Shown piece by piece: positions 1 to 7,500 of a stretch of DNA of 48,426 nt. This DNA comes from CAZKCI01 sp964551475 (GTDB lineage: Bacteria; Auribacterota; Erginobacteria; Erginobacterales; CAZKCI01). The notes under the pieces are model-generated. The model saw nothing but the letters and a program-made list of their open reading frames with translations. It searched no databases and was not told the origin of the DNA. Made by a program: the position numbers and the translations under genes. Positions within the stretch are counted from its first letter, which is position 1, and the number at the start of each line of letters is the position of its first letter. The stretch lies in NCBI GenBank assembly GCA_964551475.1, contig CAZKCI010000140.1:1-48426 (forward strand), read 5' to 3'.

Positions 1-615
1 GGGGCTGCGGTGGGGGCGAGCGCCCGTTGGTGGGTGCGGGGTATCTACAGCGGCACGCCCTACACCAACTTCCTCTTCGGGGCCTACGGGGACATCCCCG
101 TCCCGGCCGACTACGACGGGGACTTCCGGACCGACACGGCGATCTGGCGGCCGACCGGCTCGGGTTGCCTCTACGCGATCAAGAGCCAGACGAGGTTCTA
201 CTACGGGGTATCCACCGACCTGCCGGTCCCGGCTGACTACAACGGGGACGGGAGGGCGGACCCGGCGATGTTCCGGAACAACGGGGCGATGAGCGGCCTG
301 TGGTATGTCCGCAACCTCACCTCCCGGGCCTGGGGCTACGGGTCGGACGCGGCGGCGCCGGGCGACTACAACGGCGACGGCACGGCCGAGCTCTCGGTCT
401 TCCGGGGCTACGCCAGCACCTGGTATATCCTGGGGTCCCCGACGGTCAGCTTCGGCCAGACCGGCGACATCCCGGTGGTGATCGACTACGAGGGGGACGG
501 GACGCAGGACCGTGTGCTTTACCGTCCGTCGGAAGGGGCCTGGTACATCTACGGCGTGACGACGATCACCTACGGCACGTCCGCCGATCAGCCGGCAGTG
601 GGCAGGGCGAACTGA
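1..615 (+). CDS. FG-GAP/VCBS-like repeat protein, 5' end cut off
   Basis: This is the C-terminal 204 residues of a larger protein; the frame is open to the first base, so the true start lies upstream, although a GTG occurs at 10. It has four to five repeats of about 45-50 residues, each with an acidic loop of the form DYNGDG (also DYDGDF, DYEGDG) followed by an F/Y-R and an aromatic W-Y pair. Such DxDGDG loops are typical of calcium-binding FG-GAP/VCBS beta-propeller blades in secreted or surface proteins. No anchor or sorting signal is seen at the C-terminus. The gene ends at the edge of a repeat-rich spacer. Fold assignment is fairly safe; the biological role is unknown. Confidence 0.75.
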   Translation, partial: GAAVGASARWWVRGIYSGTPYTNFLFGAYGDIPVPADYDGDFRTDTAIWRPTGSGCLYAIKSQTRFYYGVSTDLPVPADYNGDGRADPAMFRNNGAMSGLWYVRNLTSRAWGYGSDAAAPGDYNGDGTAELSVFRGYASTWYILGSPTVSFGQTGDIPVVIDYEGDGTQDRVLYRPSEGAWYIYGVTTITYGTSADQPAVGRAN

Positions 616-929
616 ACCGCGGAAATATCAACCACGAATCTACGCGAATCGGCCCGGCGCGGCGCGGCAATTTGAACTACGAATTCCGCGCTTGCACGCC
701 GTAGCGCTACAGCGCGCAGGCGCGAATTACGCGAATTAGGCTTGGCAAATCTAACACTAGGGAAGCCATCCCCGGTAAAAGTATTCCGCCGGGCCCGGCC
801 GATCTCATTCGTGAAAATTCCCGCCTTCGCGCTTCGCGCTATGGCGGGCAAGCGTGTCAATTCGCGTAATTCGCGAAATTCGTAGTTCCATTTGCCAGGC
901 CAAAATCGCGCAAGCGCGAAATTCGTAGT
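616..929. repeat. Intergenic inverted-repeat region, AATTCGCG family
   Basis: This 314-base gap has no gene. It is built from short units such as GCGAATTACGCGAATTAGG and GAACTACGAATTCCGCG. Units at about 671-694 and 719-750 reappear as reverse complements at about 858-929 (CAATTCGCGTAATTCGCG, AAATTCGTAGTTCC), so the whole region could fold into one large imperfect hairpin. The last unit ends immediately before the start codon at 930. A related copy lies at 12537-12652. Confidence 0.7.
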
Positions 930-1436
930 ATGATCAAAAAGATATTTCATGGCTTGGTGGTCATGCTGGTCGTGGCCGTGGTTGCTTACCTGGTTCTCCT
1001 CCATTTCCCGGGTTTCCGTAGCCGGATCTTCGATCCGGAGCGGAGCGAAACGGTTTCCCCGACCGGGGCTCCCAAGATCATTGCCAAGGTCGTCACCTGC
1101 TCCGGGATCAAGGAAACAGTGCCGGAGAGACCGCGCACCTACTTCGGTTTCGGCGAAAAGATCTATGCCTATGCCACGCTGAGAGAAGTGACGCCGGGTC
1201 CGCATCGTGTCTCTTTTCACTGGTTTACGCCCGGGGGAAAGTGCCAGGAGACCTTCCGGAGGGACTTCCGCTCCGACGACGGCGTCTACTCCTGCTGGTC
1301 CTGGATCGAGCTGGAAGGGGAGATCTTCCCGATCTCCCTGGGGCCTTTGGGAAGCGGCAAGTTCATCGGGGATTGGACGGTCAAGATATACGGCGACGGC
1401 TTCTTCTTGACAGAAGCCTCTTTTACTGTACGATGA
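930..1436 (+). CDS. Small membrane-anchored protein of unknown function
   Basis: The gene encodes 168 residues. Residues 6-25 form one hydrophobic segment after a basic start (MIKKIF), so the protein is probably anchored in the inner membrane with the rest outside. The C-terminal ~110 residues are rich in aromatic residues and alternate beta-like stretches (TYFGFGEKIYAYATL, VSFHWFTPGGK, GDWTVKIYGDGFFL), suggesting an immunoglobulin-like beta-sandwich. I do not recognise a named family. The ATG follows directly on the repeat unit AAATTCGTAGT and has no Shine-Dalgarno sequence. The next gene begins 54 bases downstream on the same strand and could be cotranscribed. Confidence 0.6.
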   Translation: MIKKIFHGLVVMLVVAVVAYLVLLHFPGFRSRIFDPERSETVSPTGAPKIIAKVVTCSGIKETVPERPRTYFGFGEKIYAYATLREVTPGPHRVSFHWFTPGGKCQETFRRDFRSDDGVYSCWSWIELEGEIFPISLGPLGSGKFIGDWTVKIYGDGFFLTEASFTVR

Positions 1437-1490
1437 ACAAATCATCTTCCATGCTCCGATGATCGGCGCGAAGAAGCGCAAAGGAGAGAA

Positions 1491-1910
1491 ATGCAAATTC
1501 TCGAAAAAAAATACCTGATCGCCGCAGCGCTGGTATGCGCTCTGGCGGCTGTTTCCTGCAGTGGCGGCGGGGGAGGAGGCGGAAACGATTCCGGCGAAGC
1601 CAATGCCATGTCCGGGACCTGGGAAGGGACATATTCCACAAGCCTCATGGATACGTCGGCTCTGACAATGAACGTGACTCAGGACAACAACGAGTTTTCG
1701 GGAACATATGCCACCGAGGATAGCGGCGGGGCGATCACCGGAACGATCAGCGGCAACACCATCATATTCGATCTCGATCCGTCCGCGGACTGCCCGGGCG
1801 ACTTTGACGGTTCCGGCGCGCTCAATGGATCCACCCTGGTTCTGACCTTTTCCGGCGCCAACTGTCTGGGGAGCCATCGGAACGGACAAGCCAACCTGAC
1901 CAAGAAATAA
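1491..1910 (+). CDS. Small lipoprotein with a glycine tract
   Basis: The product has 139 residues. A signal peptide with the lipobox AVSC ends at Cys24 and is followed by a run of glycines (SGGGGGGGND), a common flexible spacer in lipoproteins. The mature part has alternating beta-strand patterns (SGTWEGTYST, NEFSGTYATE, ITGTISGNTIIF, STLVLTFSG), resembling small beta-barrel or lipocalin-like lipoproteins in which GTW..G.Y motifs recur. The ATG has a good Shine-Dalgarno sequence, AAAGGAGAG, at 1480-1488. Function is unknown. The gene ends eight bases before the 148-bp repeat element at 1919. Confidence 0.7.
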   Translation: MQILEKKYLIAAALVCALAAVSCSGGGGGGGNDSGEANAMSGTWEGTYSTSLMDTSALTMNVTQDNNEFSGTYATEDSGGAITGTISGNTIIFDLDPSADCPGDFDGSGALNGSTLVLTFSGANCLGSHRNGQANLTKK

Positions 1911-1918
1911 GGCAGAAG

Positions 1919-2066
1919 TATAAGTCAGTCCGAAATAATATAGATATGTCATTGCGAGGAGCGAAGCGACGAAGCAATCCTAACCACATGAGCAACAAGA
2001 GATTGCTTCGCTTCGCTCGCAATGACCACCCGCGTTGATATCCGGGCTACAACGGTCGGACTAGTA
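1919..2066. mobile_element. MITE-like element, full-length copy 1 (GTCATTGCGAG family)
   Basis: This is a 148-bp element that starts TATAAGTCAGTCC and ends GGTCGGACTAGTA. The two ends form an imperfect terminal inverted repeat. The core is a palindrome: TCATTGCGAGGAGCGAAGCG followed by ACGAAGCAATC, a short unique loop, then GATTGCTTCGCTTCGCTCGC and AATGA. The same ends and core recur at 29902-30055 and, reversed, at 40367-40513. It has no coding capacity, so if mobile it would depend on a transposase elsewhere. Confidence 0.65.
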
Positions 2067-2067
2067 A

Positions 2068-2155
2068 GAAGTCGGAAGTAAGAAAGCGGAAGTCGGAAGT
2101 AAGAGGGCAGATCTGCCTTCTCCCTTGCAACTTCCGCTTTCTTACTTCCGACTTC
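2068..2155. repeat. Long perfect hairpin, AAGTCGGAAGTAAG family
   Basis: Two arms of 26 bases (2068-2093 and 2130-2155) are exact reverse complements. Each arm is made of tandem units of the kind GAAGTCGGAAGTAAGAAAG. The 36-base centre contains the 12-base palindrome GGCAGATCTGCC (2106-2117). It lies between the convergent lipoprotein gene (plus) and pbpC (minus) and could act as a two-way transcription barrier, but no classic T-tract follows. Confidence 0.75.
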
Positions 2156-2167
2156 CGCCTTATCAGT

Positions 2168-4453
2168 TTATTCCACCCTTATTCTCACCCGGTCCGCGTT
2201 TCCCTCCTTGTCGCTGCAGAGGATGACATGCTCCCCTCGCTGGAGCGGCCAGAACTCGCTCGAAGCCGGAGATGACTCGGCGAAGAGAGCCCCGTCTACG
2301 AACCAGAAGACCCTTTCCGCCTCCGGAGCGGAGGCGGAAAGGGTGAGTCCCTGGGGGATGGCGGGGAGTTCCGGGAGCAGGGCAAAGGTCTGCCCTGCGG
2401 CGGGGGAAACAATGGCCGGCCGTTTTTTCCTTATTTGCTCGCCGATTCTCGCACACTTCTCCAACCCATTTTCCTTGAGATAGGCGGTGATCGCCTCCGG
2501 CCAGAACTCGCCCGTTTCACCCGGGCGATGGACGCGGCATGGGTATGAGGGGGAAACGCCGGCGATGGCGAGGTCCCCGACCCGCGCCGGGCAGGACGCT
2601 CCGGCCGGCTGACCGCTCCGGGCGCAGACCGTTCTCTCCACGACATTCACCGGCCTCCGGTACCAGGGGCCGTCGCCTCCGGGATAGAGGCGGCGGAAGA
2701 CCTCTCCGGCCATGGGGGCGGCCGCCTCGCCTCCGATCAGGGCGGGCGAAGGCCGGCCGTCCGGGTTCCCGAACCAGACTCCCACGATATATTCCGGGTT
2801 CCAGGCGAGCGCCCAGGCGTCCTTCAGGCCGTTGGAGGTCCCGGTCTTGAAGGCGAAGCGGGGGAGGCGGGTGTCGGCGGCATGGCCGGAGACGGAAAGA
2901 GACCGCTCATCACCGCTCAGGATATCCGAGACCAAATAGGCCGCCGCGGGGGAAAAGATCCGCCGGGGCGGGGGGGGAGGACCCCCGGTCAGACGGGGCG
3001 GGAGGAAGATCCCCTCCCGGGCCAGGCAGGCGTAGGCGGCGGCGAGGTCGAGGAGCCTCACCTCGCAGGTCCCGACCGCGAGACCGGGGCCGTAGTCCCG
3101 GGCCGTCCGGTTCACCGTGGAGAGGCCCAGATTCTTGAGAGCGATCAGGACCGCTTCCGGTGTGAGATCGCGCACGAGTTCGACGGCGGGTATGTTGAGA
3201 GAGCGGACCAGCGCGTCGCGGACGCTGACCAGCCCTTCGAAATCGCGGCTGAAGTTCTCCGGTCGCCAGTCGCCCAGTGTGAGCGGAATGTCCGCGACCA
3301 CGGCGGCGGGGGCGATGAGCCCCCGCTCGAAAGCCAACGCATAGATGAAAGGCTTGAGAGCCGACCCGGGCGAGCGCGGCGCGGTGGCGCAGTTGACCTG
3401 GCCGGCTTCGGTCTCCCGATAGTCGGGCGATCCGACCAGGGCCCGCACCTCCCCGGAGGGAACGTGGATGATCACCGCCGCGCCGCCCCGGACACCGCGT
3501 TGACGGAGGCGTTCGGAGTGGGCGGCGAGCGCGGATTCCAGCATCTCCTGAAGACGGGGATCGAGAGTGGTTTCGATCCGTTTATCGTCCGGGCGCAGCG
3601 CCAGGACGAGGTCGCAGAAGTGGGGGGCGAGGAAGGGGAGGTCCCTCCGCCGCGATCCGGGTCGGCCGGGATCGGGGCAAGATGCCCCTCCCACAGAATC
3701 CAGACCATGATTTCCAGTGTCTCCAGCGTTTTCAGCGGCACCAGGCAGGGCTGTGTCAGCGGGGATCATCCCTGCCGCCGCCATCCGCTGGAGGATGAAG
3801 TCCCTTCTTCCTTCCGCGGCTTTTGCCGCCCGGTCGGGACGGAGCCGGCGGGGAGACTTGGGGATCCCGGCGAGGAGCGCGGCTTCGGGCAGGGAGAGGT
3901 CGCGGGCGGATTTCCCGAAGTAGACCAGGGAGGCCGCCTCGATCCCGACCAGGTTCCCGCCGAACGGCGCGCGGTTCAGGTATTCCTCGAGTATCCGCTC
4001 CTTCGCCGCCCGCCTTTCCAGGAGCAAGGCTTGGACCGTCTCCCGGATCTTGACGGCGAGATTCCGCGGGGCGGGGGGATGGAGGAGCTTGACCGTGAGA
4101 GTGCTGATGGTGGAAGCGCCGGAGACGATCCGCCCGGAGGAGAGGTTCTGGAGGGCGGCCCGGCCGATGGCGATCGGGTCGATACCCGGGTGCCGGAAGA
4201 AGCGCTTATCTTCGGCGGCGATTGCCGCCTTCCCCGCCCAGTCTCCCATCGCGGAGAGGGGAACGGGGAGCGAGATGATGTCGCCCTCCCCGCGGGTCAG
4301 GCGGAGGAGATTTCCTTCCCGGTCGTAGACGGCGACGGAGGCGGGATGACGGTCCAGGCGCTCCCAGGGGAAGGGAAAGAGGAGGGGAAGGGAGAGCAGC
4401 GCCGCCAGCGAGGCGACGGCCGAGAGAAGGATTATTTTTTTGCGGAGAGTCAT
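2168..4453 (-). CDS. pbpC: Penicillin-binding protein 1C (bifunctional peptidoglycan glycosyltransferase/transpeptidase)
   Basis: The protein polymerises and crosslinks peptidoglycan at the outer face of the inner membrane. With the ATG at 4453 it has 761 residues, close to E. coli PBP1C. An in-frame ATG at 4531 would add 26 residues encoded by repeat DNA and is less likely. One N-terminal membrane segment follows the basic start MTLRKK. The glycosyltransferase domain shows AAEDKRFFRHPGIDP and GASTISTLTVKLL. The transpeptidase has the serine motif SALK, SLN and KTGTS. A C-terminal domain of about 90 residues starting PAIVSPAAGQTF matches the PBP1C-specific BiPBP_C domain. It lies downstream of the alpha-2-macroglobulin gene, the usual yfhM-pbpC pairing. 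Confidence 0.93.
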   Translation of the reverse strand: MTLRKKIILLSAVASLAALLSLPLLFPFPWERLDRHPASVAVYDREGNLLRLTRGEGDIISLPVPLSAMGDWAGKAAIAAEDKRFFRHPGIDPIAIGRAALQNLSSGRIVSGASTISTLTVKLLHPPAPRNLAVKIRETVQALLLERRAAKERILEEYLNRAPFGGNLVGIEAASLVYFGKSARDLSLPEAALLAGIPKSPRRLRPDRAAKAAEGRRDFILQRMAAAGMIPADTALPGAAENAGDTGNHGLDSVGGASCPDPGRPGSRRRDLPFLAPHFCDLVLALRPDDKRIETTLDPRLQEMLESALAAHSERLRQRGVRGGAAVIIHVPSGEVRALVGSPDYRETEAGQVNCATAPRSPGSALKPFIYALAFERGLIAPAAVVADIPLTLGDWRPENFSRDFEGLVSVRDALVRSLNIPAVELVRDLTPEAVLIALKNLGLSTVNRTARDYGPGLAVGTCEVRLLDLAAAYACLAREGIFLPPRLTGGPPPPPRRIFSPAAAYLVSDILSGDERSLSVSGHAADTRLPRFAFKTGTSNGLKDAWALAWNPEYIVGVWFGNPDGRPSPALIGGEAAAPMAGEVFRRLYPGGDGPWYRRPVNVVERTVCARSGQPAGASCPARVGDLAIAGVSPSYPCRVHRPGETGEFWPEAITAYLKENGLEKCARIGEQIRKKRPAIVSPAAGQTFALLPELPAIPQGLTLSASAPEAERVFWFVDGALFAESSPASSEFWPLQRGEHVILCSDKEGNADRVRIRVE

Positions 4454-4483
4454 GGGCGAGTCAGAAGAATGCGCAGCAGGAGG

Positions 4484-4576
4484 CTTGAGGTTTGAGGCAT
4501 GGGTTCTCATACCCCGTGGACCACTCCTCACGCCTCATGCCCTCAGTTACTGATCACTGATTACTGATCACTGTTA
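4484..4576. repeat. Paired repeats between the macroglobulin gene and pbpC (TTGAGG and ATCAGTAAT families)
   Basis: The spacer holds two repeat families. CTTGAGGTTTGAGGCATGGG (4484-4503) is mirrored by CCTCACGCCTCATGCCCTCAG (4526-4546). Next to it, 4544-4576 is a run of CAGTTACTGATCACTG-type units, repeated in both orientations at 21233-21309. On the minus strand the second run encodes the last residues and stop codon of the macroglobulin (TVISNQ-stop). Confidence 0.65.
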
Positions 4577-7500
4577 TTTTTCCCCGTCCGTGGACGCTCC
4601 TGATCGACGGATCGTACATGCAGGAGGCCGAGATTGCCGGGAGGATGAACTCGCCCGGCGAGACCGCCCGGGCGGCGTAGAAGAAGGATTTTAGCCCCGA
4701 GAAACCCCCGGTGAAGATGAGCAGGCGGTCGTCGCGGAGATCGGCATGGCGGACCGGCAGGGTCGCCTGGTCCTTGAGCCCGGGGACCAGCCGCGAGGTC
4801 TTGAGGTCGGGATTCTCGATTTCGAGCCCGGCCGGGAGGAGCTCCTCCACCGCCACGTTGTCCAGGTATTCCTCGCCGGCGTCCAGGACCACTTCGACGA
4901 CCACCAGGTCTCCCTGGACGAGCTGGGAAGGATCGATCTCCCGGAGGGAGAGATCGCGGAAGACGCGGCGCGCCAGGAGACCGGAGTCGGTCTCCTTCTC
5001 TTCGGGATGGGCGGAGACGCCTTCGACCGACCAGTGATAGAAAATATCCCCCTCCCCCTGGTTGACCACGCGAACTGTTTCCCCGGGTAAGGAATCAAAA
5101 GTCCGGTGAAACGGGCTTTGGTCCGTGATCGCCGTTGGTTCGCCCGACAATCCCTGGACCGAGCCCAAAACCTTTTTCGCCGTCCCGGCGGAAAAGCGGG
5201 AGTACTTTCCGAGAGCCATCAGGGCCAGGGCGTTTTCCTGGGTGGTCGCCCAGCGCCCGTTTTCCGCCGCCGATTCCAGGCGACCGGCGAGGAGGGGGAT
5301 GGTCGGATCTTGAGGATCGAGATCCAGGCGCAGGGAGAGGAGAAGCGCGTCATCCCGCGCGCGGGAGCGCAGGCAGGCGCCTCTCTCCCGATCGATCTCC
5401 GGGACCGGTCCGGGGGAGGCGAGCAGGCTCGCCGCCTCTTCCTTCCGGCCGGCGGCGATCAGCGATCCCGCCAGGTTCAGGCGGGCGGAGGGGTCGAGAC
5501 GGTCCCTCTGCTCGGAGAGGCGCTCGATCCATCCGTTCTCGGGACGGCCCGCGAGCGAGAGGACGAGGGCGGCGTAGGATTTGAGATACATCTCGTCCCG
5601 GAAGGACGGCGTGTCGACGTTGCCGGAGGCGGCCGTTCGGGAGAGGATTTTGCGCAGGAAGGAAATGGCCTCTTCCCGGCGGTCTTTCGGGACAGCATAG
5701 CCGGCCCGTCCCGCCTCGACCAGGAAATGGGCGGCGTAAATCGATCCCCATTCGTAGAGATCGCGCCCGGCCGGCCAGGAGGAAAAGCCGCCCCCGCCGA
5801 GCTGCATGGAGAGGACGCGCAGGATGCCCGCCTCCACCAAGCGGTTTGTCTCCTCTTTCCCCAGCGCGCCGGGGCGGACTTCTTCGACGAGATCGGAGAG
5901 GTAGAGGAGGGGAAAGGAGGCGGAGACGGTCTGCTCGATGCAGCCGTAGGGATAGGCGAGGAGGTAGGAGAGCGCCCCGCCCAGCTTGACCGTGGGACGC
6001 CCCGAGACCTGGAGGCCGCCGCGGATCGTCCCCGGGAGATAGCCGCCGGGGAATTCGATTTCGGCCGATTCGCCGGGGGCGACGCGTCCCCAACCGCTTT
6101 TCGAGGAGAGACCCTCGGCCGGTCGGACGGGGATCTCGAAAACCTCGCGATAGGTTTCCTTTCCCAGCGCGGCGGCGAGCGTGACGGAAGCGGCGGCGGG
6201 CCCGTCGGGCGCGGCGAGCGCGATCTCGATCGCTTTCGACTCGCCCGCTTCCAGGCGGAGGTCGCGCGCGAGCAAAGGCTTCGCCGATCCGTTGTCCGTG
6301 AAGAGGATCCCGCCCGTCCCCTCCGCCGTGATGCGGACTTCCCCCGGCGCGCCGGTCTCGTTGAAGACCTCCACCGGCATGACCGCGCGGTCCGAGGGGG
6401 CGAGGAAGCGGGGGAGGGAGGAGCGAACGACCAGGGGACGTTTCACCAGGACGTCGGCGCGCGCGGAGGCGAAACCCTGCTGGTCGACGGCGACCGCGGC
6501 CAGCCGCAGGCGGCCCGTGAACTCGGGGACGGCGAAGGTGACCGATCCCTTCCCGTCCGCCCCCAGGGAGACCCGGGACGACCAGAGAGCAACCGGCTTG
6601 AACCGGTTGGAGCGGATCGGGTTGAGACGGCGGCGGAGCGCCGCGCCCATCTCGCCGTCGCCGCCCGGAGCGGCGGCGCCGTCGGAGATTTTCTTCTCGG
6701 TCTCCGGCATGAGGAGGGCGTAGAGGTCGTGGAGGGCCACCTCGAGGCGGCGCGGCCCGAAGAAGAAGGCGAAGGGATCGGGGACGGGGAAGTCGGTGAG
6801 GAGGCAGATCCCGTCGTCCACCGCCGCCACCACCGCTTCGCCGGTCCGGGGCGCTCCCCGGGAATCGGCGAGCGACAGGGAGACCTCGAGCTTCTCCCCC
6901 GGGCGGATCGCCTCCGGCGCGGCGAGAGAGAGGGAAAGCTTCCGCTCGGGCGAATCGACGGAGAGGGGGACGGTCCCGGCCGCCCGATGGGCGGCCCAGG
7001 GTTCGCCGGGACGAACCGGGCGGATGACGGAGACCACGCAGTGGACGTTGGGCGAATACTCGGGCAGGACCGGGATCGCAGCCTGGGCGGTGTTCTTGTC
7101 CAGCGTGAGGACCCGGGTTTGGAGAACCCGGTCCGACTCCAGGGAGAGAAGAGCCCGGCCGGGAAAGGGGGACTTGATCAGGAGCGTGGCGGTCTCGCCG
7201 GGAAGGTAGCTTTTGCGGTCGAGAGAGAGAACGACCTTCTCCGGGGTCTCCAGCGAGCCGGCGAACCACTGCTGGCCGGGATCGGCGGCGAAGAAGGAGA
7301 GGGAGGTGGAGGATCCGGAATCGGGGTCGGAGACGGTCAGGAGATACTCGCCGCCCTGGGGCGGAGAGAAGGCGGCGGAGACCCGCCCGTTGGCCAGCGG
7401 GAGCGTTTCTTCGTGGACGGGGCTGATCTGGCGTTCCGAGACGTAGGCGTAGCGCCCCGCGTCGTTTTTCTTCAGGGCGGAGGACCAGAAAACGCGGCTC

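Noticed and set aside
588..1952. 454-codon minus-strand frame across two small plus-strand genes
   Set aside because: It runs through repeats and across the lipoprotein gene, which has a signal peptide and a strong ribosome site.
2882..4495. Long plus-strand open frame opposite pbpC
   Set aside because: It is a GC-rich shadow of pbpC, with low-complexity Gly/Arg/Glu composition and no recognisable domain.
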